Shown piece by piece: positions 8,119 through 16,090 of a DNA stretch of 22,788 bases. A model generated the notes under the pieces. That model had not been told where the DNA came from. It ran no database searches and saw only the letters and a list, made by a program, of their open reading frames with translations. The stretch covers positions 1 through 22,788 of the forward strand of contig NZ_JACRSQ010000041.1 in NCBI RefSeq assembly GCF_014384895.1. Direction: 5' to 3'. The number at the start of each line of letters is the position of its first letter. The first letter of the stretch is position 1. A program made the translations under genes and the position numbers. The stretch is from Bianquea renquensis (GTDB lineage Bacteria; Bacillota; Clostridia; Lachnospirales; Bianqueaceae).

Positions 8119-10209
8119 ATGCAAAAATTTTATTCCTGGGTTGTGAAGAACCCAAAAAAGATACTTGTGTTTTTCTTTATGTTAGCGGTCTGCGGCGCGC
8201 TCCTTCAAAACTTGGTTGAAGTCAATTACGATATGGCAGACTATCTTCCGGAGGATACAAGGTCTACCGTATCGATTGACTTGATGAATGAAGAGTTTGA
8301 CGGAGGGATTCCAAACGCACGAGTTATGGTGAAGAATGTAGCCTTGGCAGAAGCGTTGGAGTATAAGCAAAAACTTGAAAACTGTGAAGGAGTCGAGGAT
8401 GTCATCTGGCTGGATGATACGGTCAGTATCTATGAGCCGCTTGAAATGGCGGATACCGACACCGTTGAAACCTACTACAAAGACAACAACGCCCTATTCA
8501 CTGTTACAGTGGACGAGAACGACCTTGTCAATACGGTTGACCGCATCCGTGAGATCATAGGCGAAGAAAACGCCATGAGTGGAGATTCCGTTTCCACGGC
8601 GGTGGCAACGACAGGTACGGTTTCTGAAATTCAGATCATCACGGTATGTGCCGTCCTTGCAGTTTTAGCAATTTTAATTTTAACCACGACATCTTGGGCA
8701 GAACCCTTCGTTGTTTTAGTTGGACTCGGTGTCGCTATTATGATCAATAGCGGTTCCAATCTGATGTTTGGCGAAATCTCGTTTGTCACCAATGCAGCGG
8801 GCGCTGTTTTACAGCTTGCCGTTTCTCTTGACTATTCGGTATTTCTGATTCACAGATATGAGGAATGTCTACAGTCAAATCGCGACAGAAAAGGTGCGAT
8901 GGTGGATGCTCTCTGTAAGTCCACTTCATCTATTGCATCAAGCGGACTTACTACCGTGATTGGATTTTTGGCTTTGATATTCATGCGTTTTGGAATCGGA
9001 TCGGATCTCGGTCTTGCATTGGCAAAAGGGGTGGCCATCAGTCTTGTTACCGTTTTTGTGTTTATGCCTGCGCTGATATTAAGCGTATATCCGTTAATTC
9101 AAAAGTCGCACCATCGAAAGCTGATGCCTTCGTTCAAAGGCTTTGGCAAGGTTGTAAGTCGAATTATGATTCCTATAGCATGGGTCTTCATTGTTGTTGC
9201 GGTACCGTCCTATCTGGCTTCCAACTCCAATTCATATTATTACGGTTCATCCAATATTTACGGCGAGGACACAAAGGTCGGTCAGGACGCCGCTGTCATA
9301 GAAGACGTCTTTGGCAAGAGCGATACCTATGTTTTGTTGTTGCCGAATGGAAATGTTGAAGCGGAGCAAAACCTTTCAGAGGCTTTACAGGATATACCTC
9401 AAATCAAGAACATCCTTTCCTATGTGGATACCGTTGGCGCAGAAATACCAAAGGAATATTTGGATGAAGGGACTTTGTCACAGCTTGTTTCAGACGAGTA
9501 TACCCGTATGGTGCTGACAGTAGAAGTGGATTATGAAGGGGAAGAAACCTTTGCGTTGGTAGAACACATTCGTGATACTGCCGAGAAGTATTATCCGGGT
9601 ACTTACTATCTTGCGGGTGAAGGTGTATCGACATATGATCTGATGGATACCATTACGCAGGATACCTTAAAGGTCAACCTAATTGCCATCGGTGCAGTTT
9701 TTGTGGTACTGCTTTTGACAATGAAATCGCTGTCTTTACCGGTTATCCTCGTGTTTGCAATCGAGGTGGCGATTTGGATCAATGTCGGAATTCCCTACTT
9801 TGCGGATTCGGTGGTTATGTATATTGCCTATCTGATTATCTCTTCCATACAGCTGGGAGCCACGGTGGATTATGCGATCCTGTTTACCGACCGATATCTG
9901 GAATTCCGCTGCACCATGACCAAACGCCACGCGATTGTAGAAACGATTTCTACAGTTACCACATCCATACTGACATCGGGTTCGGTACTCGCTTTGGTCG
10001 GATTCCTGCTCAGATATGTATCCACACACGGAATCTTATCACAACTTGGACTGTTTGTAGGCAGGGGAGCATTGCTTTCCATGACAAGTGTGTTCTTTGT
10101 TCTGCCAGGATTGCTATATATGTTTGACGGCTTGATTCAGAAAACGACATTGAAACTTCATTTTTATAATCCTCGAAAGGAGAAACAATCCAATGCGAAT
10201 CTTTACTAA
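8119..10209 (+). CDS. MMPL/RND superfamily exporter
   Basis: Membrane transporter of 696 residues with the internally duplicated RND layout: one N-terminal membrane helix (about 14-31), a large extracellular loop (to about 175), five helices, then a second helix near 345-360, a second large loop and five more helices. Each half carries the family's conserved acidic site in its membrane domain: LDYSVFLIHRYEE with Asp238 and VDYAILFTDRY with Asp584, which fits proton-coupled transport. GAG at 8105-8109 (AAGAGGAG) is 9 nt from the ATG. The family moves lipids, drugs or other hydrophobic compounds outward; the substrate here is unknown. Its stop overlaps the start of the next gene by 17 nt, indicating translational coupling with the secreted heptad-repeat protein. 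The divergent TetR gene is the likely regulator. Confidence 0.93.
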   Translation: MQKFYSWVVKNPKKILVFFFMLAVCGALLQNLVEVNYDMADYLPEDTRSTVSIDLMNEEFDGGIPNARVMVKNVALAEALEYKQKLENCEGVEDVIWLDDTVSIYEPLEMADTDTVETYYKDNNALFTVTVDENDLVNTVDRIREIIGEENAMSGDSVSTAVATTGTVSEIQIITVCAVLAVLAILILTTTSWAEPFVVLVGLGVAIMINSGSNLMFGEISFVTNAAGAVLQLAVSLDYSVFLIHRYEECLQSNRDRKGAMVDALCKSTSSIASSGLTTVIGFLALIFMRFGIGSDLGLALAKGVAISLVTVFVFMPALILSVYPLIQKSHHRKLMPSFKGFGKVVSRIMIPIAWVFIVVAVPSYLASNSNSYYYGSSNIYGEDTKVGQDAAVIEDVFGKSDTYVLLLPNGNVEAEQNLSEALQDIPQIKNILSYVDTVGAEIPKEYLDEGTLSQLVSDEYTRMVLTVEVDYEGEETFALVEHIRDTAEKYYPGTYYLAGEGVSTYDLMDTITQDTLKVNLIAIGAVFVVLLLTMKSLSLPVILVFAIEVAIWINVGIPYFADSVVMYIAYLIISSIQLGATVDYAILFTDRYLEFRCTMTKRHAIVETISTVTTSILTSGSVLALVGFLLRYVSTHGILSQLGLFVGRGALLSMTSVFFVLPGLLYMFDGLIQKTTLKLHFYNPRKEKQSNANLY

Positions 10210-12385
10210 ATATGTGCCGAAACATGCACGTAAAAAACTGGGCAATGCGATGAAAAGAATCCTGCCTGTGATTCTGTCGCTGGCACTGTTGACCGGCGTT
10301 GTAACTCCAGTATTGGCCGCTGGCACACCTTCTGAAAAAGAAGAAGTTATCTATATAAACCTTTCGGCCGGCGGCTCGGTCAAGGATATCTATGCCGTCA
10401 ATATCTTCGGAACCGGTGATATTACTGACTACGGTGATTATTCCTCTGGTGAAATACTGAATACAGAAGATAAAATTTCACAAAGCGGTGATATGATTAC
10501 CTTCTCAACCTCTGCCGACAGAGTGTATTACAAGGGAAAAATGACCACCACCGTTATGCCGTGGAACATATCGATCCAATATTTTATCGACGGTACGGAA
10601 TATTCTGCGGATGAAGTAGCTGGAAAAAGTGGCAAGTTGGAGATTAAGTTCAAGATAACAAAAAATGAGACCTGTGCTGGAACCTTCTTTGATGAGTATG
10701 CTTTACAAGCATCTTTCACCCTGGATACCAAAAAATGTAGGAATATTACTGCGGTAGATGCCACACTCGCCAACGTAGGAGGGAAGAAGCAGGTTTCGTA
10801 TACCATGCTTCCGGGGGAAGGAATCGACACTTCTATTACAGCCGATGTAACAGATTTTGAAATGGCAGCTGTCTCTATCAACGGCATCCCCCTCTCTATG
10901 AATATAGAAGTGGATGACGAGGAATTGATGAGTCAGGTAACGGACCTTCTGGATGCCATTGCAGAGCTGGATGACGGTGCTGGTGACTTGAAGAGCGGTG
11001 TATCTTCGCTTCAGGATGCCGGACAAAACGCCTTACAGTCCGGTGTCAATGACTTGATGGACGGTGCAGCTAAACTTCATGACGGAGCCGCCGGACTGGA
11101 AGAAGGCGGCGAAGCGATGCAGGACGGCACAAAAGAACTGAAAAACGGCGCCGCGAATTTGAATGACGGAGTTAAGTCCTTACATGACGGGATTGCGTTG
11201 ATACAGTCCGGTCTTACAGAACTGAATCGTAAATCCTCTGATTTAACAAACGGTTCCGCTGAGGTCAAGAAAGCATTGGCTGCGATTCAGAAGGAGCTTT
11301 CTGCTGGTTCTGCCTCAACCGAGCAGATTGAGGCGCTTGTTTCCGGTTCTTCGCAGATCCAAGTAGGTCTAGATTCTTTGTCCGAGGGTGTAACCGCTCT
11401 GCAAAACAATGTCAGCTTCGCAGCGTACAAAGCAGCTATGAATCAGAACGGCTTGAATATCGAGGATCTGCAAACTGCCAATTCGCAGACGATTACAGCA
11501 GTGACAGAACAGATTTCCACCTTGCACGATCAGATTGCCTATCTTGAACAAATTGGCGGTGATGCGACGCAAATCGCACAACTTAAAGCATCGGCGGAAC
11601 AGCTTCAGGGTATTGTAACGCTTTTGCAAGGCAACAGTGCGGCAATTAACGGTATGGATGCCTATTTATCACAGATTCGTGAAGGCATCGGGGAGATTGC
11701 ATCGGGTGTAAGCGACCTGAAAACCAATTATGCAGTGCTTGATGCAGGGATAAACGAGCTTGCGGCTCAAGTAAGGAGCCTTCTTGTCAACATGGCGGAG
11801 TTAAAAACAGCCATTGACACCCTTGTTGCGGAATACGAAGCGTTGGACGCGGGACTTAACGAGTACACCGGTGGCGTTGCTGAAATTGTTGCAGGTTATT
11901 CAGAGATCGTTACCGGAACAAGCGCGCTTCTTACAGGTAGCAATGAGCTAAAGACTGGCACTGCCGAACTGTACAGCAAGACCGGCCAATTATTGAACGG
12001 CATTGTAGAGTTTTACAGCGGTACAGGAACCCTGAAAGACGGTACCGGTGAGCTTGCAGACGGTGTTGCCCAACTGATTGACGGTATAAAAGAACTTTAC
12101 GACGGTGCCACCGAACTCAAGGACGGAACGGCAGAAATGCACTCCGAGACCGACGGAATGGACGATGAGATCTCCGATAAAATTGACGAAATGTTGGAGA
12201 GTATCACCGGGGGCAGCGGAGAAGTGGCTTCCTTTGTCAGCGAGAAAAATACCAATGTCGAATCGGTTCAGTTCGTGATCCAGACAGAAGCAATCGAGAT
12301 TGATGAAGTCGAAATGGTTGCCGTTGTAGAAGAAGAAAGACTGACCTTCTGGCAAAAAATTCTTAGGCTGTTTGGGCTTTATTGA
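10193..12385 (+). CDS. Secreted heptad-repeat (xxxLxxG) protein paired with the MMPL exporter
   Basis: 730 residues. The N-terminus has a basic stretch then a hydrophobic core (about 22-42, ending VLAAG), a signal peptide or membrane anchor. AAAGGAG (10176-10182) is 10 nt from the ATG, supporting this start over Met at 10250. Residues 45-245 form a beta-rich globular domain. Two blocks of repeats of the type DG-x2-L-x2-G (about 262-355 and 556-648) flank a helical, coiled-coil-like middle rich in Gln, Leu and Ala. These repeats are those of YhgE/Pip-like proteins (xxxLxxG heptads), which often accompany MMPL or ABC-2 transporters. Unlike classical YhgE it lacks a C-terminal multi-helix membrane domain; it ends in a short amphipathic segment (FWQKILRLFGLY). 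It probably lies at the cell surface or in the wall zone as a transporter partner (inferred). Confidence 0.85.
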   Translation: MRIFTKYVPKHARKKLGNAMKRILPVILSLALLTGVVTPVLAAGTPSEKEEVIYINLSAGGSVKDIYAVNIFGTGDITDYGDYSSGEILNTEDKISQSGDMITFSTSADRVYYKGKMTTTVMPWNISIQYFIDGTEYSADEVAGKSGKLEIKFKITKNETCAGTFFDEYALQASFTLDTKKCRNITAVDATLANVGGKKQVSYTMLPGEGIDTSITADVTDFEMAAVSINGIPLSMNIEVDDEELMSQVTDLLDAIAELDDGAGDLKSGVSSLQDAGQNALQSGVNDLMDGAAKLHDGAAGLEEGGEAMQDGTKELKNGAANLNDGVKSLHDGIALIQSGLTELNRKSSDLTNGSAEVKKALAAIQKELSAGSASTEQIEALVSGSSQIQVGLDSLSEGVTALQNNVSFAAYKAAMNQNGLNIEDLQTANSQTITAVTEQISTLHDQIAYLEQIGGDATQIAQLKASAEQLQGIVTLLQGNSAAINGMDAYLSQIREGIGEIASGVSDLKTNYAVLDAGINELAAQVRSLLVNMAELKTAIDTLVAEYEALDAGLNEYTGGVAEIVAGYSEIVTGTSALLTGSNELKTGTAELYSKTGQLLNGIVEFYSGTGTLKDGTGELADGVAQLIDGIKELYDGATELKDGTAEMHSETDGMDDEISDKIDEMLESITGGSGEVASFVSEKNTNVESVQFVIQTEAIEIDEVEMVAVVEEERLTFWQKILRLFGLY

Positions 12386-12548
12386 TAAGGAACACTCCCT
12401 TGACAGTATACGACATCCGCAGCGAGACGGATCCGATAGGATCGGGCAAAACATATGGAACGGTTGTTTTTTTGAACGAAATCCTGGGTGATTTGTAGAA
12501 TTTTAGAAATCTTTGCCTACCCTATGGAAATCAGGGCGCAAAATGGTA

Positions 12549-12554
12549 TATAAT
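12549..12554 (+). promoter_or_regulatory. -10 element before the IMP cyclohydrolase gene
   Basis: TATAAT at 12549-12554 lies 55 nt before the start codon, but no good -35 is found 16-18 bp upstream. Upstream, between 12386 and 12548, I see only a short CCGAT/ATCGG hairpin and a weak AAAACA/TGTTTT pairing with a T run near 12466-12473, which might end the exporter operon. Confidence 0.4.
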
Positions 12555-12609
12555 AAGGGTGTCGAGTAAAATGAACCATTCAAAATAGACTGAGGGAGAG
12601 AGACAATTC

Positions 12610-13323
12610 ATGAAAATGGTAGCATTAGCTGACCAGCTAAAACAGAATGAGTATCCCGGCCGGGGTATCGTCATCGGCCGGTCCCAGGACGGCACAAAAG
12701 CGGTTGCCGCCTACTTTATCATGGGGAGAAGCACCAACAGCCGAAATCGAGTTTTTGTCGAAGATGGAGCAGGAATTCGAACGCAGGCCTTCGATCCCGC
12801 CAAGCTGACGGATCCTAGCCTTGTCATTTACGCTCCTGTTCGCGTTCTGGGCAATAAGACCATCGTCACCAATGGCGATCAGACGGATACCATCTATGAA
12901 TGTATGGACCGGCAGATGACCTTTGAGCAGGCCCTTCGGACAAGAGAATTTGAGCCTGATGCCCCCAACTATACCCCGAGAATATCCGGGATTTTGCACA
13001 TTGAAAACGGTGGGTATAACTATGCCATGTCCATAGTAAAAAGCAGCAATGGAAGTCCCGACAGCTGCCTGCGGTATACCTACGCCTATGAAAACTGTCC
13101 TGCGGGCGAGGGGCGTTTCCTTCATACATACATAGGAGATGGAGATCCATTGCCAAGTTTTGAGGGAGAGCCCATCCGTGTTGGCATTGAGGGGGATCTG
13201 GAGGCATTTGCCAATGAGATCTGGGAGAGCCTGAACGAGGACAATAAAGTATCGCTGTTCGTGCGCTTTATTGATATCGGGACGGGGATCTATGAATCCA
13301 AAATTATCAATAAGAATTGCTAG
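12610..13323 (+). CDS. IMP cyclohydrolase, PurO-type
   Basis: Catalyses the last step of IMP synthesis, ring closure of FAICAR. The 237-residue protein resembles the archaeal-type PurO/IMP_cyclohyd family, not the PurH N-terminal domain: N-terminal YPGRGIVIGRSQDG, then the MGRSTNSRNRVF motif (about residues 38-49), an NGDQTDTIY segment (about 92-100) and a YTYAYENCPAGEGRFLHTY segment (about 155-175). The ATG at 12610 is preceded by GAGGGAGAG with 9-nt spacing. The next gene, 12 nt after its stop codon, encodes the preceding enzyme of the pathway (AICAR formyltransferase), which strongly supports the call. Cytosolic; expected to act in de novo purine synthesis. Confidence 0.9.
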   Translation: MKMVALADQLKQNEYPGRGIVIGRSQDGTKAVAAYFIMGRSTNSRNRVFVEDGAGIRTQAFDPAKLTDPSLVIYAPVRVLGNKTIVTNGDQTDTIYECMDRQMTFEQALRTREFEPDAPNYTPRISGILHIENGGYNYAMSIVKSSNGSPDSCLRYTYAYENCPAGEGRFLHTYIGDGDPLPSFEGEPIRVGIEGDLEAFANEIWESLNEDNKVSLFVRFIDIGTGIYESKIINKNC

Positions 13324-13335
13324 GAGGAAGTGCCA

Positions 13336-14514
13336 ATGAGAGAGTTGGAGTTAAAATATGGGTGTAACCCCAATCAGAAACCGTCCAAGATTTATACCAA
13401 TGACGGCCGGGATCTGCCAATTGAAGTTCTGAGCGGCCGGCCGGGCTACATTAACTTTATGGATGCGCTCAACGGCTGGCAGCTTGTCCGCGAGCTCAAG
13501 CGGGCAACCAATCTCCCCGCGGCTACGTCATTTAAACACGTATCGCCTGCGGGAGCAGCTGTCGGCCTTCCCCTGGATGACACGCTGGCCGCGATTTATT
13601 GGGTTGCGGATATAAAGGAGATGTCGCCGCTGGCCTGCGCCTACGCGAGGGCCAGGGGAGCGGATCGGATGTCCTCCTACGGGGATTTCATCGCCCTTTC
13701 GGATGTATGCGACGTGCCCACCGCTAAGATGATCAAGCGGGAGGTATCGGATGGTGTCATCGCCCCCGGCTACGAGCCCAAGGCGCTGGAGATTTTGCGG
13801 CAAAAGAAAAATGGGGGATACAATGTAATCCAGATTGACCCTGACTATGCGCCGGCGGCATTGGAACATAAGGACGTGTTCGGAATCACCTTCGAGCAGG
13901 GGCGAAATGAACTCTGCATCGACGAGGCGCTGTTATCTGACATTGTCACAGAGAATAAGGAGCTGCCGGAGTCAGGCAAGATCGATCTGCTTATCTCTCT
14001 GATCACGTTGAAATACACACAGTCCAATTCCGTATGTTACGCCAAGGGTGGACAGGCCATCGGGATTGGGGCAGGCCAGCAGTCGAGGGTACATTGTACG
14101 CGGTTGGCAGGCAACAAGGCGGATAACTGGTATCTGCGCCAAGCTCCCAAAGTTCTGGAGTTACCCTTTGTGGATAAGATCCAGCGGGCGATCCGCGATA
14201 ATGCCATCGATCTCTATATTGGAGACGAGTACATGGATGTGTTGGCAGAGGGCGAGTGGCAGAAGGTTTTCAAAGTCAAACCGGATGTGTTTACAAAGGA
14301 AGAGAAGCGCGCGTGGCTTGACTCCATGACAGGGGTGGCGTTGGGGTCCGATGCGTTCTTCCCCTTTGGCGACAACATCGAGCGCGCTCACAAGAGCGGC
14401 GTACAGTACGTTGCGCAGCCCGGCGGTTCGCTTCGAGACGATGATGTCATCTCCGTCTGCAATAAATACAATATGGTCATGGCCTTTACCGGCATTCGGC
14501 TGTTCCATCACTGA
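13336..14514 (+). CDS. Stand-alone AICAR formyltransferase (PurH C-terminal domain homologue)
   Basis: Transfers a formyl group from 10-formyl-THF to AICAR, giving FAICAR. The 392-residue protein matches only the transformylase half of bifunctional PurH: it starts at KYGCNPNQKPS and has no cyclohydrolase (MGS-like) domain. The catalytic Lys-His pair is in SFKHVSPAG (Lys67, His68), and the other conserved block is SNSVCYAKGGQAIGIGAGQQ followed by SRVHCTRLAG. The start is ATG 13336 with AGGAGG (13322-13327) 8 nt away; an in-frame GTG at 13330 would sit too close. It is in an operon with the PurO-type cyclohydrolase in front, so the two separate enzymes replace PurH. A strong terminator follows. 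Confidence 0.95.
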   Translation: MRELELKYGCNPNQKPSKIYTNDGRDLPIEVLSGRPGYINFMDALNGWQLVRELKRATNLPAATSFKHVSPAGAAVGLPLDDTLAAIYWVADIKEMSPLACAYARARGADRMSSYGDFIALSDVCDVPTAKMIKREVSDGVIAPGYEPKALEILRQKKNGGYNVIQIDPDYAPAALEHKDVFGITFEQGRNELCIDEALLSDIVTENKELPESGKIDLLISLITLKYTQSNSVCYAKGGQAIGIGAGQQSRVHCTRLAGNKADNWYLRQAPKVLELPFVDKIQRAIRDNAIDLYIGDEYMDVLAEGEWQKVFKVKPDVFTKEEKRAWLDSMTGVALGSDAFFPFGDNIERAHKSGVQYVAQPGGSLRDDDVISVCNKYNMVMAFTGIRLFHH

Positions 14515-14525
14515 TTGTAAGCGCG

Positions 14526-14539
14526 CCGCCGCAAGGCGG
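14526..14539 (+). repeat. Short hairpin element, copy A (CCGCC-GCAA-GGCGG)
   Basis: Perfect 5-bp stem with a GCAA tetraloop, followed by ACCTAGATTCGAAGAA. A related unit (copy B, 16048-16061) lies on the other side of the FAD gene and shares 11 of 16 bases in the following segment. The next bases here (GAAGAA near 14550 and TTCTTC near 14563) can form another hairpin, so 14526-14596 is a string of three hairpins. Confidence 0.5.
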
Positions 14540-14570
14540 ACCTAGATTCGAAGAAGCGAAGATTCTTCCA

Positions 14571-14596
14571 AAGTTCGCGAAAGCGAACTTTTTTTT
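14571..14596 (+). terminator. Terminator of the purine operon
   Basis: AAGTTCGC (14571-14578), a GAAA tetraloop and GCGAACTT (14583-14590) form a perfect 8-bp stem, followed by six more T to 14596. Confidence 0.92.
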
Positions 14597-14703
14597 GCAG
14601 CAACGGGGATGCCGTATGGGGCAGCGGCTTACAAAATAAAAAATGCATAGTCTAGATCCCATGAGAATATCATATCTATATTGATAAAAAAGGAGGGAGC
14701 GTC

Positions 14704-15972
14704 TTGTCTAAAACCATTGTCATTGCAGGAGGGGGTTGGGCAGGATGTGCGGCAGCCGTCAGCGCTAGACGGCAGGGAATGGATGTGATCCTCTTAGAGC
14801 GGACGGATATGCTTCTTGGGACTGGCCTTGTCGGTGGGATTATGCGCAATAACGGGCGATTCACGGTGACGGAGGAACTGATCGCCATGGGCGGAGGCCA
14901 GCTCTTTCAGATCATCGACGCAAACTGCCGCCATCACAATGTGGAATTTCCAGGCCACGCCCATGCCAGCCTCTACGATATCGGCAAGATGCCGGGAGCC
15001 ATCGGCCGTTATATGACGGAACTAGGGATTCAGGTGCAGTTTCAATCCCGGGTGGTGAAAGCAAACATGGAAGCGAATCGAATCCGGTCAGTGGAGACGG
15101 GAGATGGAACGGTGATCCCAGGGGACGTCTTTATTGATGCCACTGGCACAGCTGGCCCAATGAACAACTGCGCGCGGTATGGAAATGGCTGCGCTATGTG
15201 CATTCTTCGCTGCCCAAGCTTTGGAGGACGTGTCAGTCTAACGGCTTTGGCAGGGGTTGCAGAGATGCAGGGACGGCAAAAAAATGGAACCCTCGGCGCC
15301 ATGAGCGGTTCTTGCAAGCTGTATAAGGAATCGCTGGCTCCCCCCATCCGGAATGCAGTAGAGGAGTCAGGAGTTGCCGTGATTCCCATCCCGAAAGCGC
15401 TGTGGGAGGATCATCTTGAGATAAAAGCTTGCCAGCAGTATGCGCTTAAAGAGTATAGGGAATCTTTGATTCTGTTGGACACAGGACATGCAAAGCTCAT
15501 GGCGCCGTTTTTCCCGCTAGAAAAGTTGCGACGAATTCCGGGATTTGAAGATGCGCGCTACGAAGACCCCTATGCTGGGGGAAAGGGAAATTCCATGCGA
15601 TTCTTTGCCATGGCGCCTCGGGATGATACCCTTCAGGTACTGGGTGTCAAGAACTTATTTTGCGCGGGGGAGAAGGCCGGATTATTGGTCGGGCACACGG
15701 AAGCCATTGTGACGGGGACCTTGGCCGGCTTGAATAGCGCTAGACAGGCAAGCGGTAAGAAGTTGCGTGTCCTTTCCCGGGAGACAGCAGCGGGAGAGGC
15801 CATCGCCTATACGCGGGAAGCGATGAAGCAGAAAGAGGGGCTGTGCCGCAAGTATACAGTTTCTGGTTCCGTACTGTTTGAGAGGATTCAGGCGCTGGGG
15901 CTATACGAAGTCAATCAATTCAAAATTCATGAGAGAGTCCGAAACCTTGGGCTGTCCGAGATATTTTCATGA
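14704..15972 (+). CDS. FAD-dependent oxidoreductase with a four-cysteine cluster
   Basis: 422-residue flavoprotein. An N-terminal Rossmann site binds FAD (VIAGGGWAGCAAA, residues 6-18, with Glu32 at the end of the second strand), DATGTAGP near 145-152 is the second dinucleotide motif, and NLFCAGEKAGLLVGHTEAI (about 318-336) is the C-terminal FAD motif seen in GidA/TrmFO-like flavoproteins. Residues 156-170 carry Cys156, Cys163, Cys166 and Cys170 (C-x6-C-x2-C-x3-C-P), a spacing that could hold an iron-sulfur cluster; this is inferred. It starts at TTG 14704 with AAAGGAGGG about 6 nt before; no ATG lies close. It stands alone between two terminators. It is too short for MnmG; the substrate is unknown. 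TrmFO is an alternative, but the cysteine set and sequence argue against it. Confidence 0.8.
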   Translation: MSKTIVIAGGGWAGCAAAVSARRQGMDVILLERTDMLLGTGLVGGIMRNNGRFTVTEELIAMGGGQLFQIIDANCRHHNVEFPGHAHASLYDIGKMPGAIGRYMTELGIQVQFQSRVVKANMEANRIRSVETGDGTVIPGDVFIDATGTAGPMNNCARYGNGCAMCILRCPSFGGRVSLTALAGVAEMQGRQKNGTLGAMSGSCKLYKESLAPPIRNAVEESGVAVIPIPKALWEDHLEIKACQQYALKEYRESLILLDTGHAKLMAPFFPLEKLRRIPGFEDARYEDPYAGGKGNSMRFFAMAPRDDTLQVLGVKNLFCAGEKAGLLVGHTEAIVTGTLAGLNSARQASGKKLRVLSRETAAGEAIAYTREAMKQKEGLCRKYTVSGSVLFERIQALGLYEVNQFKIHERVRNLGLSEIFS

Positions 15973-15993
15973 TCCCCATATCTCCCAAAATAG

Positions 15994-16029
15994 AAAAGGC
16001 TGTGTCACGGCGATCACACAGCCTTTTTT
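15994..16029. terminator. Bidirectional terminator between convergent genes
   Basis: AAAAGGCTGTGT (15994-16005) pairs perfectly over 12 bp with ACACAGCCTTTT (16016-16027) around a 10-nt loop; T continues to 16029. In the minus direction the A run gives a U tail as well, so it can end both the FAD gene and the DUF362 gene. Confidence 0.9.
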
Positions 16030-16047
16030 GTCCTCCAATAGGAAAGT

Positions 16048-16061
16048 CCGCCGTAAGGCGG
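16048..16061 (+). repeat. Short hairpin element, copy B (CCGCC-GTAA-GGCGG)
   Basis: Same 5-bp stem as copy A with GTAA in the loop, followed by GTTTAAATCCGAAGAA. It lies downstream of the convergent DUF362 gene. No T tail of its own. Confidence 0.5.
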
Positions 16062-16090
16062 GTTTAAATCCGAAGAACCGTGGTTTACAA

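Noticed and set aside
12401..12435. TTGACA near 12401 as a promoter for the purine operon
   Set aside because: No -10 hexamer is found 16-18 bp downstream, and the nearest TATAAT is over 140 bp away.
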